Part shown: in pieces, positions 35,770-50,530 of the stretch
Layout of the letters: the number at the start of each line of letters is the position of its first letter
Position numbering within the stretch: position 1 is the stretch's first letter
From: Phoronis australis
Taxonomy: Eukaryota; Phoronida; Phoronidae
Assembly: GCA_002633005.1 (NCBI GenBank)
Contig: NMRA01000008.1
Coordinates: forward strand, 231,019-295,018
Direction of reading: 5' to 3'
Length of the DNA: 64,000 bases
Translations under genes and position numbers: made by a program
Notes under the pieces: model-generated
Databases searched by the model: none
Told to the model about the DNA's origin: nothing
What the model saw: only the letters and a program-made list of their open reading frames with translations

Positions 35770-35870
35770 CTTAAGGTCATGTAAGACCATAGAAAAATGT
35801 ACAAGTTTTGCCAACTTCGGAACATCACATCTCAAACATGGCTGATCGGGTTCACATGAAACTCAATGTT
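35770..35870 (+). repeat. Dispersed repeat, partner of 19008-19100
   Basis: Shared blocks gaaaaatgt, aacttcggaacat and atggctgat in the same order. No function evident. Confidence 0.5.
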
Positions 35871-38304
35871 AGGAATTGTATTGAAATGTTCCACTTATGT
35901 ATGAGGGGTTGTCAAAAAAGGACTTAAATAATTTTTGATAAAAAACTTTAAAGTTGCATAAAACGGAAAGATAATTTAAAAAACCCTAACATTTCTGATA
36001 CTTTATCTTGAACATATACGGTGTATCCCATTAAATTTGCTCACGTTATCCATCCTGTTATTTCTCTATGAATGCAGCTCTCTTTTTTTACTAAATTTCA
36101 CTAAAAAGAACGGTCACGTGACCTAACTAACGGCAGATTGATATAAAGTCAAAAATCAAATTCTACGGAATTTCTACTCAGAAATATTTACCTTTGCCAG
36201 GTTAAATTCTGTAGTTTTGTAGTTATTCGGCTAAATGTAGTCTTGATGATAAGGTCCAACACATACTCAGTGAAGACCTACCCTAACCTGGCTGGGTCAT
36301 GTACGCCACAAGATCGCAATGGTGACATCTAACACCTGGGCCTTGGTTGAGAAGGGACAACATATCAACAACACTGGAGCCAGAAATAAGCAAAACAAAA
36401 CAGAGAGATATCCATCTGTGCCTGAAGGTGCCACTCTTATTGGTTAATTTCTTTGTGGTAGAACAATGTTGGTTAATTGACTAAATGACCACAGTTGGTC
36501 GGGGACAGACTTAGTGCTCCAAGTAAAGCAAGCAACAGAGTTTTCAGAGGCAAGAATAGCCTCCCCCATACATAAAACATTCATTTCCTTAATGGCTATT
36601 TATTTTCTTAACACTACTTTAAGTGGTTTCAAAATTGAACAACAAAAGCCAAATAGTTAATCAATACCTCAAATAAATAAATAAATAGGTAGCTGTCAGC
36701 GAACTGCACTAGAAACATTAATCACTAATTTATTAGCCTGAAATTATAATTGAATTCTTCACAAGGAAATTTCACATTGGTATCTAAGAATTAACGTGAT
36801 ATAAATTTCTTGGCAAATAAGAAACCTTTGACAACTAACCTAACCACAACTAACGGATTTTGTAGTAGCGGCTGACTTCAAAGCGCAAAATTCACAATCC
36901 CACCGAGACTTTATGATCTCGAATTCTGTTTGAGGATGCTCAGACTACAGTAAGGTTGAAAAAGTATTTCTGGAACTTGAGAGGACTCTGTGCCTTTAAG
37001 TCAACAAGAGGTCACTTCTCTGTTAAAGTTGCAGGTATTGACCAGCTGACGGCACTGTACAATGCAAACACAGGACATCCAATGTGCTCTTAGAATATTA
37101 ATGCCAAATAAGAATATTACAGGAACCTATTCCATACACATGTTATGTGTGATGCATTGGGGGGATGAATGTAAACAGTGTGTTACAGAACATGTTAAAT
37201 GACCCTATACCTGGTGGCTATTCAGTGAATGGTCAGTTGGTGTAGAGGCCAAATTGAATAGAATACTAGGAAAAGAATATGTGATACAGCTTTGACACAG
37301 AGTGTCGCAGGAACCTTTTCTTTGAGGCACCACTCCCATTTTCGTTTGACAGGAAGCTCTAGAAAACATTCTGCATATAACCAATACTAAGCCAACTTTT
37401 GACTAAGGCGTGATGAAAATACCTACATTCACTGGCATTATTTTTTAAATGCAACATGCAATTTCTCTGCAAAACATCGTACCCTAGATTTGAATCTGGG
37501 GATGAGTTCTGTTGAGCCAAGCCACTTGCAAGAAAAGCTAGTGTAATCACATGGTTCACTTGTAATGTATGGTGGCAACTCACAGTCTTGCGCATTCTTT
37601 GCATCCATTGAACGCAACCCAGATGAAACAATGTGCAACAACAGGGACGACCAGAGTTTTGTAATCTACAGTTCTGCTAACGAAGACAACACATGCCTAA
37701 AGACCACAAAAAGTCGAGAACAATCATTCAACATCTTGAAAATGATTTTTGTTTGCTGACAAGTGGCAATCTTCCACTGACAATATAATTACCGTCCTTG
37801 AGATTACTCAAGTGACCGGAATCATTAGCGCTGGTCATAAATTTCCAGGGTAGTAATCTTGCCAAAGTAGCTGCTCTAAGGAAACAGCCAGGTGCTATCA
37901 GTCTACAGGTGTGTCACTGAGACGCAGTATTACCTATCAGTGATTAATAGAGATTAAAGTGTAGGACTGTCAGTAGCTTGATTAACACTGTCACTGACTA
38001 CACCAGGGCCAAGATATTTGTGCCAGTCAAGTGTCAGGTTGGAATTATTTAAGACTTGGCAAGTTGACTACTTATCTTTTAGGACCGAATGCTTTAAAAG
38101 TACGCCTTGTCGAAACAATGTGAATATGAGAGAGATAGTTGACATGAAAGTTGCTATGTGTTTTTTGAAGAATGTATTTATTGCGAAAATGATTTGGTGC
38201 AATCAGTTTAGGCCAGGCAAAAACATATGTAAATACACCAAACATTTAGACACCCACCATGAGACAACGAATCACAATGAGGAGCCAATACCTGAGACTG
38301 ACAA
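35871..38304. other. Non-coding, no gene seen
   Basis: AT-rich, with a short aaat microsatellite at 36673-36687. No supported exon on either strand. Confidence 0.4.
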
Positions 38305-38312
38305 CAGGCGTG

Positions 38313-38451
38313 CGTTCAGTAACGCTAGGACCTGCACTAGGATTTACTTAAAATCTAGCCAAAGTCATGTGTTCTAATTTAAAATACACAGCAATATCTC
38401 ACGTAATCTCGCAAAGTCTTGCTTTTTAGCGAGGTCCTAGCGTTACTGAAT
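38313..38451. mobile_element. MITE, family A, second copy
   Basis: The inverted ends are CGTTCAGTAACGCTAGGACC and its near-perfect complement. The interior (aatatctcacgtaatctcgc, aaagtcttgctttt) matches 8596-8760. This copy lacks the 12-bp expansion. Confidence 0.75.
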
Positions 38452-38459
38452 GGGAGGCA

Positions 38460-40849
38460 GGCTAGCCTGTTCCAGAAAACCCCATGAGCCCCTACCCTAA
38501 AATTAATCCTTAATCTTCTCTGCTACTGTCTCCACTGAGCACAGCCAAAAGAACAACTGTTCTGAACAAGCCTATCAGTGGTCACCTCCTGGTGTTTATA
38601 TGACTAATATGGCAACAGTGCATGTAGTCCAGATGAATGCACCCCTGCTGGGAGCCACAATGACATCATAACAGTTATAGGGATTAAGTCCTGTCAACCA
38701 GAATTCTAAAGGACCTACTGAGGGCAACAGTTTGTCAGCTGCTGCACAGGTAACTGTCCACAGAAAACCCTGTTAGTAAGTAAATCCAATCCCTGTAGCT
38801 ACGAGTTCCTGCCTTGAAGTTTTTACAACCATTGCTAAGTTTTAATGTTCAAACGCATACTTTACAATTTAGGAAATTCAGTTGTATCATGCCACTAACT
38901 ATTTTTACCTGATGCTAGTAAAACCCATTTGCACGGGTATATAAGTTAACATTAATTTACAACTCACGAAACAGGGTTATTAAATTGCTTGGTTTAACTT
39001 TCCAACAACTACACTTTCAAACCACAACTGATAATAAGTAAATTAGACAAAAACCTCACAATTAGACTGTCTGACCACTTAATCCGCTCAAAAAACAAAT
39101 CATTAAAAGAGGAAATATTACTGACAGCCAACACATCTTGAAACACCATCAAACGATTTTGCAAATACTGATAGTTAACAAGTAATCAAACTTGTAGCAA
39201 ATTTGAAATTCACATACTGGAGGATGAAAGTCCCAAAACTATCCAGTTTTTTACTTGATTTACACATGTGTCAATGAACTTGCCTAGGTAAACGTTTTCA
39301 CAGAAATTATGTAAATTGCCATTTCCAAACATCACTTATTCCTCACCTGAAGTAGCTACCTGTTCTGAGACCATGAAATACCCAGCTACCTGATCTGACC
39401 CCTGTCCAGCTAATGACCACAGCAAGCAAAACACAGCCAGCCTTGGTTGTGGATTATACAATATACAATGAAACATGACTCACAGTATTCAAGGAAAACC
39501 ACACTGTGAGGCACCCAACCGGTGAACATCACCTCAGTCATTCTATAAACAACCGCTTGTTATCAAGTTTTGATAGTGTGTGGGTGTTCAATGCTGAGTT
39601 CTTACATCAAGACTATGGCTAGCAAAACCCATCCAGTGCAGTGAACTGTTTGATAAGAATGCCAAGCAACTCTTACTAGTAATTGGCCATCAGTTGATAT
39701 TAATTGCCTATAAAATGTGAAATATTAACATGAGTGGCTCTGTGATAGAAACTGTGATGGAGGCTCAAGACTGATATCACTGTAAATTCTAAATCAGTGG
39801 ATTCTAAAGTGAAGTTCGTTTAGACATGTTTACAAAAAATCCTCCAATGAATCAAACAAGATATAAACAAAGTGAAATGGTGTAAGTGTGCCAACTTGAA
39901 AGTTTCCCCACATTTTGTCCTGGGAAATGGTAAACAATAAAGTAACAAGCTACATGAACTCAACGTGTTATTATTTCAAAACTTCAAGTGAGCATGTTGG
40001 TATTCATCTTATTTCAGAAAATATCTTTACAACAATAACACTGTTCAATTAGACTTCGACAATAACAAACCTAAAAAGAAGACTTGTGGGCCTATTCTAA
40101 GCACCGCAGAAACTTTTCAATTGAAAATTTTGTTCCATCAAAAAGCAGGTAAAATACTGTTTCAAAGCCATGACTATTATTTGCCAGGGGCGAAACAATG
40201 ACCCTAAGCGACATGTCCAAACATCTGGGTAGCCATGGCAACTGACTGTTTTTAATTAAGACAAACCTTTGGAAAAGAAATAACAAAGAGTTCATTCAGA
40301 GAAGTGCCACATGAGAATAAAAACAGACTTGACACTGGGCCAGAGTCCCAATTTGTTTCAACGGTGTCAACTTTCAATGGCACAGAGGCTGGACATTTTT
40401 TAATTGGACACCATTAACATAATTACAGAAACATAAGCGGTCATTACAGTTCAATCAAAAACTCCTTTGATTTCCACTGTTTTTATGTACTTTGTCCAGG
40501 AAGTCGGCTTAAATTAAAAAGTTTAGCGATTCATAGTAACATACAAAGATTCCCCATTTTAGAATAGCAAAAATTTTACTTTCTGATTTGCTTCTCAATT
40601 TTAAGCAGAACTAACAAATTTCATAGCTTCCATGTGAAACATTTCATCACTTTTTATGTGAAAATTATATCTGAATATCTTATGCTGAATCAGTGTAAAG
40701 TTTGGACACGTGACAAGAGTTCTTGACTTACGCTACGAAACATTCATTACCATAATGCAACACTCAGAGCAGCAATCTAACTGTATTTTGATCAGGAAGA
40801 TCTTACACAATCTTACCAGACGTTCACCTTATTGACTACTTACACAGAA
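38460..40849. other. Non-coding, no gene seen
   Basis: No supported coding sequence, RNA gene or repeat structure that I could recognise. Confidence 0.35.
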
Positions 40850-41206
40850 TACGGTAAAAACTCTCCAGTTTGGGACAGTCTCTAAAATTTGGGACACTGA
40901 AATTCAAGCAGAATTTGAATTTTCTTGATTTTGAAGATTGGGACAGTATTTCTCAAATATGTTGTTTTGTATCAACACAGTCTCAAAATAGATTTGGCAG
41001 TTCATAACATCTTCAGCAAAAATAGAATGACGATGCAACATTTCATGCTTCCTCATTGTGCATAGAGTTGAATGACCCTTTGTCGTTGAATGGTATTCTT
41101 AAAATTGAACAGCGAATATCCACTATTTCTAAAATTTGGTACAAGTTTCGGCCTTGACCAAAATATTTGATTGTTTCCAGTCCTAAATTGGAGAAATTTT
41201 ACCATA
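40850..41206. mobile_element. MITE, family B (TACGGTAAAA ends)
   Basis: The left end TACGGTAAAAACTCTCCAG and the right end reverse-complemented TATGGTAAAATTTCTCCAA are inverted repeats. The subterminal gggacagt and gggacact motifs recur inside. A shorter relative is at 59127-59377. TA at both edges suggests a Tc1/mariner-type target. Confidence 0.6.
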
Positions 41207-41374
41207 TACCAACATAGAGCATAGCTTCTATTGAAAACGTCTGTCACCTTTTGAAAACCCTGAGATATTTCAGCTCTGCATTCTTATGGAAAGACAAATG
41301 ACTTAGGGTAATTAACTCCATAGTAACACTATTATAATTCCTTTTTTTCGAGAAATATAGTGAAATGTACAAGT

Positions 41375-41571
41375 GGGCTCGTTCCAAGAAAACTGACAAA
41401 GACAAATCTTAAATTTGCCTAAAGTCCAATTCAAGAAAGAACTCTAAGTTTGACTTAAGTTTTTGACTTAAGTTTTGTCTTAATTTTGACTGAATTACTG
41501 GATTTGGAAGTTTCACACGAATTTTAGACTTAAGTAAAAATGAACTTAAGTCAGCTCCTTAGAACAGGCCC
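41375..41571. mobile_element. MITE, 197 bp, GGGCC(T/C)GTTC ends
   Basis: GGGCTCGTTCCAAGAAAAC on the left is inverted as GGGCCTGTTCTAAGGAGC on the right. Both are followed inward by repeats of acttaag. A related single end is at 6853. Confidence 0.65.
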
Positions 41572-42289
41572 AAAGTGTAATTATTGTCTGATCGCATTTT
41601 TGTGAATAACCTCTTCTGGAACAGCATAAAGCAACATTACTATACTAAAATGTGACACATTTGACATTTCGAGCCATAAATTGACTCAAAGGTTTTTATC
41701 CAACAAGATCCTTGCTCAGAACAGTCGCATAAACACTAAAATCTCACGAGTAATGCTAGTGGGATCATGTGGTTTGCTTGTAATGCATGGTAATATCTCA
41801 CAGATTTGTGTTTTCGAGAGTGTATAATGTCTATGGAACACAACTCCATGCACCATAACTGCAGATAGTGTGTGTACACAATGGGAAGTGATTACATAAT
41901 ACCAGTGTTTACCTGGACTACTGATGACCCTTGTAGTCCAGGAGAGGCACAAAGAACTCTTAATGTACTCATACTTGGGACCAGACAAGGCTCAAACTGG
42001 GGCCAATCACAGGTGACTGATAGATCACATGGTCCATGCTTTATATTCTAGTGTGTTTACAACAACAACATTAAAAGCAACAACCCATACAGTGGATGTT
42101 CTGTTGGCCAAAATCAGTGGTGCATGAATGCATGTATTGTTTCTTGATAGACTGTTTAAAGTATTTGTCAGATTGCCTTTTAGTATGGAATTTTAAAATA
42201 AAAATGCAACTTTTATATGAATACGACTCGACTGCCCTTGGGCTTTCTGTTTCATATGTTACCACTTTAATGACCTGTCGCCAGGATTT

Positions 42290-42400
42290 TGAGTGACGGC
42301 TTAACTGACCAATCAGAACGCAGCATTCTTGACAAACCTTCGTTTCCAAGCCGCCATTTTATCCGACAAACAACACATTGTCCGGTAAAACTTATTGTTT
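42290..42400. promoter_or_regulatory. Possible promoter-like patch (CCAAT and YY1-like motifs)
   Basis: GACCAATCAGAAC and GCCGCCATTTTA lie about 45 bp apart in a locally GC-richer patch. These fit NF-Y and YY1 consensus sites. No gene start is attached, so this is weak. Confidence 0.2.
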
Positions 42401-43635
42401 GTTTGTCGACTTTTCGCAAGGGGCGGAGCTTGTGATAGGTCAATTACACTAAGTTTGCTGGGCACAACGTTTTGAAGAAGGCACTTTTCATCATCAGGTC
42501 TGCCCAAAGGGCACAGGTTCAAACCTGGTCAGGAATATCCCTGGCTAATTGTATCATCTTCAGTCAAGTCAGCAAAATATATTGATTTTTGTGGTAGAAG
42601 AAAAGTATTTTAAGCAACCACATCCCAATCTTGTGGCTCCATCTATAGGTCATTCTGTTGACTTTACACAGTACGGCACACTCTTAGTGCCTGAGGTAAT
42701 AGTCTGGCTAACATATACCCACACTGATTTGCATTAATCCAAAACACCCATAACAAACAGTAGTCATGTTTAAATACCTAATCATATCCAAATAACTACT
42801 ATCTTAGTAATGCTATATCTGAAACTTTATACGGATATGTTTTTGGTGACACACAGTTATGATACTGGTCAAACCTAATAATTTTTTGTTTTAAACGCCA
42901 ACAATGATTCCTTCTTTTAAAAAGAGGACTCTTTTCTTATTGATGGCTAGACCAAACTGACAGTTACGTACTGTTGCGTGGGGAGTCGTTCACGTCAATA
43001 TGAGGAAATTTTACGCAAATGTAGGAATCTTGGAAGTATTTTCCATCTGACATGCTAACCATTCACAGCTTGATGAACAGTTTGTCCATATCACCCAAGA
43101 TGTTTAATTACGTTGAATATTCAAGAAACATACAGCAGAATGTCAACAAAGCAAACAGGAAGTAAGACGAGTAGTAAAAAATGATTTATCGTAATGTTGA
43201 TGTTCATGAGTCTTGCTTATTTTCTGCCCTTAAGCGAGATTCTCGTGAATTTGGATCACGCAAAACAACACAAGTGACAAGCGATAAGTTAAAAGTCATT
43301 ACAAAAGTAGGCAATGGCTGCCACTGAAGCGATCAGAGGGTGAAGCTGAGTCTTGGAGTAAATTCACTATTTCTGTACCACACGCAAGCGCATCACAAAT
43401 GACTTGTCTCAAATACAGAATGCGTTCCTGCGCCTGGAATCTAATCTTTGAACTCGAAATTATTTTTGGCAATTTCTGTGCTACTTTTGTGCGAACTAAA
43501 GATAAGTGGTTATCAGGCTGTGCTGGAATACATAATAGTTTACGCCTATGAGTTTCTAGTCCAAATTTGTACTTGAAGACCCTTATATCCGTGCTACAAA
43601 CTCGAGTAAAAACTCAAAACTTCGAGTTCAAACTC

Positions 43636-43744
43636 GATCTTTTAGCCTGCAAACTAGGATTAAAAAGTTATTCACGTAAGTCATTATGTACTCAAGCCTG
43701 CAAACTAGGATTAAAAAATTATTCACGTCATTATGTACTCGAGC
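43636..43744. repeat. Tandem duplication of about 55 bp
   Basis: Two near-identical copies of a unit running from agcctgcaaactagg to cattatgtactc, differing by a 4-bp indel (aagt). Confidence 0.8.
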
Positions 43745-43819
43745 ATAGAATAATAGACACTTATCTTGAGTTTGCATAAAAGTAGAGTAGTAAATGCCAG
43801 ACATAGTTTTGAATTCCAT

Positions 43820-46800
43820 TTCGAGTTAAAAGATTAGAACCCGGGCCCTGGTGTGACGTGATAGTTGCTTAGGCACTGACAACATTTCTAAGTAGCAGTC
43901 AAGCTGGTGGCGACATCTGTTGTCCCTAAGATGACTCAGCATCAAGGGTTGGATTAAAATATCTCCATTGCTGGTAACAGAGTCCATGCTTGGTGTAATC
44001 AATATATTCTTCAAGGAAATGCGTTAATTGACCAACGTATACACCACAATAAAAGCATAATAACACACAGATAGAGCATATCTTCCACATCTCAATGTTT
44101 AGTCGCAACATCCACACATACACGCCCGCTAATACATATCACACATTGTAGTCTCATCAACTTCTCTCGGTCTCCCCACATGACATTCAACAACATGATG
44201 TCACAAGATGTCAGACTCCAGAAAGTCGCCACTAAGATCTGTTTGCCATTCCGAGAAATATTGTAATTGTAGAGGATGAAGACAACACAAATTGTGAATT
44301 TTGACGTCATTTCTTCAGTTTCAGTCACCACATCTATCCCAAAAGAGTAATTACTGCAAATTGCAAACTGGACAAACAGGTCATTATGTGATCAACATAA
44401 CATTATGTCATTGCATTTTGTTATGCATAGCCATCATTCAGTTCTAACGGTGTGTTCACACAACTGACAACATAAAAAAGTTTCCTTTTGAACAAGGCTA
44501 TCTCTTACCTCTGTCAATGAACGGGAATCACTGGACATACATTTCTCCATCTCTGACATTTACCACAAGAACATGTCACCTAACTCTTGCCAATAAACGG
44601 TCATGTCACAATAAATCAATGTTGCCGACTCTACAGTACTTATTAATCCGGTCTCCCACAACGTGATAATCATCCACGCATTAACGCACAGCCACTGGCA
44701 ACAGATATAATTATTACTACGGCAACCTGTTCTCAACAGAACTTTCAGTGCCCGGCAAGATCTTGGTGACTTCCCAGAGACAAGTACAGTACTTGATTAA
44801 AACCACAATGGTTATTGAAGACAGCAGAACCTCCACCACAGAATCCTTCAATGCTTAACTGCAGACAAGAGAATACTTGAACAGGAATTGATTGCCTTAT
44901 TCTAGAAATAACTCTTGCCAAGTTTCGATTTTGCAGCTTATCGACACTATTGCGGTTCAGACAAGACACACAGATGGTAATGAGGGCTTCATCGGAGAAG
45001 AAATCAATGGAACGATGTCTCTATTTGCAGTACTACTACTGTTATGACTCAGACACTAAAGACCCATTGCACACTATCAATACAAGAGGCAACATAGACG
45101 CCATAGGTCCACTGGGAAACAAACATTCAAATATACAAAAGTATTGCCACAAGGAAAAAGAAGTGAGCATTTCAAGTGAAAAAGGATATAACTGTCAACA
45201 GGATGACTCATAATGTTAAGGACCTTTCCTGTGTCCAGTCCGGTTTTTTTTTGAGAGCTGACTAACATAGTTCCCACCCACTATTGAGATTCCAATTTTG
45301 ACAAATAACCTAGCATTAAGTTTCATTTTCAATACTCACTTTTACCACAAAATTTTGGAAATTTGTTAGTTCTGTTTATGAACTTTACTACGCAAAACCG
45401 AATGCATAATTAGTGAGGCAACAAGAGTGTGAAATGAGCTTTTCCGCAAGCTTTCCATGTGATTTTAAACTCTTTTCACTCCCTATGAGTTTGCTTACAC
45501 TCTCCCCTTTCATCAGCTTTTCATGCAGGAAAACTATTCTCATCATTGTTCGGAATTTTCTGGGAATTACAAACAAATGGGACTAAACGTACAGAAAAAT
45601 CCATTCCTTGAAATACTTAAGGCTGTTATACACCAGTTTTCCATCCTAATGAACTTTTGATTCAGGCCAGTAACCTTGGCGTCGTGAAATAGGTCTCAAA
45701 TTGCTCACTCTTTATCTGGGAACAAGATGACAAGAATCTCAATGCGGTGAAGTGCCTAAATCTAAAGTTTGCTTCTTAGACCGAATGCAGGTTTAAACAG
45801 TTTAAGTAGTTTCCTAAGGTGTAAAAATTCTTGTATTAGTATATTGCTCAAATGAATGCGAATTTGTTTTCTACTCAATAAAGTCTTCATTGTACACCTC
45901 GTTTGTCATACACAATTGCTTAAGAAGACTATCATTTAAGAAAATTGAACAGAATAATTCAATTATTTTCAAATGCCACATTCAATTGTTGAACATTTGT
46001 GTCTAATAATGTTTTGTTGTAATGAAATTAGAAAGCTGCAGAGAACTAGCCTAAACGACTAGACCGTTGCCATGGCAACGAGAGCGGGGAATCTCAAAGG
46101 TGGGCCCTTTCTGGGAAAGTGAAAATAAAATGAAACAACAGTTTAACTTAATACCATGATACACTTACAATAATATAGAAATAACTCTACAATTTCTCAT
46201 TCCAATTTTTACAAGACTCAAAATTAGTTGACAAAAACAATATTTTACCTTTCTTTTAATTTGAACATGGTGCAATGGCCAGTATTTTTACTTTCTATTC
46301 ATTCAAAACTATGGCTACAATGGGAACTAATTTCTCATACCATAAGGACAACATATATGCTTGACACAGCGCCTGTGAAATACTTGAGAAGCCAAAATAC
46401 CACCTACGATGTTTTAACTTTCTATTCATTTTGTATTTTGGTCTTAGGATATCTGCAGCCATTCTACTTAGTTTGCTCACCCCACCTCTTGGGAAAACAA
46501 TTATTTAATTTTGTGCGAATATATAGAGTAATTACTGTAACAGCGTTTCCCATGGATATAGCAGTTGAGTATGGCAGTACTGACTCATCAATGAACTCAC
46601 TGGTGTCAACAGAATCCTTTTTTGGTGCTCTTTGTACTCAACTTCACTTATTGTACATGATATTTTTCCTAATGCAATTTATGCATGACAGATCACCCAA
46701 ACTTTAACAGATGGACTCGATGGAGCACTCTGTTATTCAAAACAAATATGACAAACAATCAGCTGCTTCACTGTGACACCAGGGGATGTGTTCTGTTGAC

Positions 46801-49260
46801 AAAGAAACGCGCAAGATTTCAGAGGACTGTGAAAGTGCAAAGCGAGAGAGTTTCGTGAGAAAAGGACTCTGCTAGTGTACTTATGCAAAATGGTAGCCAC
46901 TGAGGTGATTGGTTGGTGAGGTTGGAATGTTGAATTACGGGATTGAACACTTTGCTTCACACCATAAGAAATTTCTCAACATAAGTGCTACGCAAGAGGG
47001 TCTATGGAACACATCAGTTCTTAATTATGAGCTATGAGCTGAGCTACACTCAATAGTCTTAATTGGAAAGCAATCACTCTACAGATACTTTTGGTATAAA
47101 ACACTTAGATCCGAGGTGCCAATTAACTTATCTCCCAATTGAATCAGAGGATGGCCGACAAATGAAATTTTTCCTTTTATTTTTTTAAAAAGATGAGCAG
47201 CACCAAAAACTGAATTTTCATTTTCACGTTCTATACCATAGCAACTGTCATCAAATTTGGTGTTGAGAAATTGTCGCCATGGTATTCAAAAACAGCGTAA
47301 GAAGCCTATAAACATGAAAAAGCCAACTGTGCCAATTTCTCTTGTCAGAAACGGGCAAGATTTTACTAAAATTGGTGAGCCTCTTATTTCTTGGGAAATT
47401 CAATTCAAGATCGAGATATGCAGTGTCCTAAGGATAATGTCAAGATCACATAGTTATGAGCAAAAATAGTGAATTAATTAGCTACGCAGTTATATTTATG
47501 CATTCAAATCACACACAGACTTATTCCTAGAACGAGTTGTCGCTAGGTTTGAGTGTTGTCTGAACGCTATTTAAACTAGCGCAACTTACTCCCTTCGCGA
47601 CAACTTACTCCACATAATTGAGGTGGGGTAACTTATTCTAAAGTAACTCGTGTCAATTATAATCCCTGTGTGTAGGGGGGGTAAGTTGCCCTAGTTCAAG
47701 TTGTCCTAGGGTACACTGTGTGTGGACGGGGCTTTCGGCAAAAATACAGCTGTAATTTCAATAAATGTGGACAAGAAATTGAATAGCTAACCATGATCAA
47801 TATACACCTAGTTCAAAACGTTGTAACCTGTTTTTCACCTTATTTAGCTTACTATAAAACAAAAATTCAATTGGACTTTTCAATGGCCTGTAAAATCCGT
47901 CTCATTCACAACATTCCTTAATGTGACAGGATTGTATTTCCAATATCAACAAGAAACCATCAGCGACTCAAAAACAACGCTTGAGAGTTTAATTTAGGGT
48001 TGGCTAGTGAGAAATAAGAGACTAACTTATGAGACCAAAAGGACTAATTCGATTTTCGTTTTTTAGCCAAAACGAAATGCAGCTTTAAATATCCATGGTA
48101 ATCAAATTATTGATGGACTAGACAAACGATTATAACCATAGGTCGGCTCAGTGCAGTTTGTAAAGCAGCCCAAAAATTCTTATTCTTGGCATCCGACCAA
48201 TCCCCCATCCTTGATAGGTTATCGAGTTAAATATTTAAGTTCTCTGAATTGAACACATGTACAACATTACAAGTGTGTATTATCCAATCAAAATGCAACT
48301 TTGGATTCATTATGCAGATCTTGTTGCTACGTTACCGTTCGTACAGAATTTTGACCAAGAAATTCCAAGGACTTTTGAGTGTAGTTCTTCAAGACATAGT
48401 GAATGTAAATTCAAGGCCATTTGCACAACTTTGTAAGCATTTAATGCAACCATCTTTTGCATCTGGGAAACATATTTAAAACGAGGGAACCAAGTCGGGT
48501 AACTTGATATACATTTGTGTTGCTTTTTTACACATCCTTTTTCCATGAGCAAAACACAAAATGACATGCAGCAAAATAAAATTAAGGTATTTCACATATT
48601 TTCAAGTCTGAAAGCTGAAAGTCAAGGAAAGTCAAGGCTAGAATTCAATTCAAGACTTTAAATTCAAGGGCTTTTCAAGACAGTACAAACTATGTGTATA
48701 CCTTCCCAAGCAGTGCACTTGGGCAGGTTAAAACAAGTAGTAAAAACAGTAAAGTTTCCTCAAATTTGAACAAAAATAGTGGCCAAAATTGACTCTTTTT
48801 CATTTTTCAGATGCTCACTGTATTGTCAAAAAAGTTCAAAATTTCACCGTGTGTTTGATGACGACAGCCAGCCGTCCGTACTATTATAAAGTTTTCAAGT
48901 AATCGAGTAAACTGTCTTCTTGTTTACTCCTGTTGAAAATTCTGATAAAATAAAATTGTACTGTTCTGCCATATTGTGTTCTAATTTGTGGAGACTTTAC
49001 CTTAGTAGCCTGTTTAGCACAACACACAGTGGAACTAATGAGCACATAGCTCATTGGTGGGACTAACAGTCTTGTACGAACATTTGATGGTACACTATAT
49101 GAACTTGAATCAATTTCAAAATCTTAGTATGTCAAATTCAATTCAATATTTTTCTTTAGCAACAAGACATCAAATTGTTGCAACTCTAGTCGCTAACCAT
49201 GCAGTTGTGTAAAGATCAATCTTAACATAGGCTGCAACACGTAAAATTCTGATAGCCATT
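43820..49260. other. Long non-coding interval
   Basis: No supported gene. The longest open frame (46228-46707, plus) is AT-rich and hydrophobic without any motif or splice context. 47510-47720 may be another short inverted-repeat element with related acttactcc and gtaagttgccc motifs, but its ends are not clear. Confidence 0.35.
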
Positions 49261-50294
49261 TGCGTGACATACTCATCCACCTTCAAACTTACGTTCCTGC
49301 CACTAGGAGGCCTGGGGCTAGGGTGGAGAATTTAAATACACTCCATTGAAAGTGACTAGTCTGCAGTGCCCTGTGAGAGTAAAACACAAGCTACCATCTT
49401 TACACTCAAGTGTAGCCTATTAAAAAACCACAGCCCTGTACCAAGATGTGGTTAAACGCACTCAACAGAGCAGTTATATTCAGAAGCTCAAGTTGAAATG
49501 GCATTTCTCTGGACAAGTGATCTGACTATGAGTTCAGTGAGTGAGTACTTCTCAGACACAGTCATTGCGCTTTATTCCAAGGAGTCATTCTAAGACTGTC
49601 AAGCCAAGAAATAACAAGATTATCAAGATTAATCTGGCTACAACATAACCTTGGAATGAACCCTAAACCAGAAATTCAAACACCCAATGACTTCAAAGAA
49701 CATATACTTTCCAATCTTCCAAAGCATCAAACAAAGCCATAAAAGCATTCAAAGTTTTTGAATTTTTTATATTTGATTATAGTTCGTCTGCTCGCCGACT
49801 TTGCCATCCACGAAACAGCTCCAAACCAACAGTAAGATCAGTGTGGTTAACCACACATTCAGTGGAAAAAAGCTTCATTTTCAAAGGGACAATGAATTGA
49901 AAATGAATGGTACCCAGAGTGACCACCAGGTGGCAGAGGAGGTCAAACAAAAGAGTTGTTAGTTTACTGCACAACCCAAAGCAAAATCCACTTTTACAGA
50001 CCGTGCTTGCACTATGGCAAACAAGTTGAATACTTGACCTTCTAAACATTCAAGTCGCTAATTCCTTAGAGTCATGTAACAGTAACTCCATCTGTTGGTA
50101 GCCATAAAGCCAGCATATAGCCTATCCAGCATACAGTGACATTGATTTTGGTGCATATGAGCGTCACCAACCATAGCCATCAAATAGAATTCAGTCATTT
50201 TAAGCAAAAATACCACATGTTTATTCAAAGTGTAACCAGAGAAAGGAAAGCGACACTGCAAACTGTATGCTTCTGGGAACCTTGGTATTGTGAA

Positions 50295-50530
50295 ATAAAT
50301 GAAATAAAAAGACAACTAGGGGGTGCAGTGTAAATCAAATTTGTCTGTAAGAAGGAAAATGCTGGCATCTCCAGAGGATGACATAAAAGAACAAAATTGG
50401 CACAAGGGGACATAGAAGTAGTCGAATCTGTACAAAAACTCGTACTCATACTAGTAACGCGTCTGCACAATTTCACAAACATCCATCTAGGCCTTTTGGA
50501 GACACAGAAGCAGATGCCGGATATATGCCA
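50295..50530 (+). repeat. Single copy of the CTCF-core module family
   Basis: Contains aactagggggtgcagtg, then aattggcac, agtagtcgaatctgt and cacaatttcacaaacatcc followed by cttttggagacacagaa. This is the order of elements found in the modules at 32290-32995. Confidence 0.6.

Noticed and set aside
42500-42545. tRNA-like CAGGTTCAAACCTGG box
   Set aside because: No box A at the right distance and no foldable cloverleaf; may be a SINE remnant but not supportable alone.
46228-46707. 159-codon open frame on the plus strand
   Set aside because: AT-rich, hydrophobic without ordered membrane segments, no recognised motif, no neighbouring exons; compatible with chance in low-GC DNA.
47510-47720. Possible inverted-repeat element with acttactcc / gtaagttgccc motifs
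   Set aside because: Internal repeats are visible, but I could not define matching ends or a target duplication.
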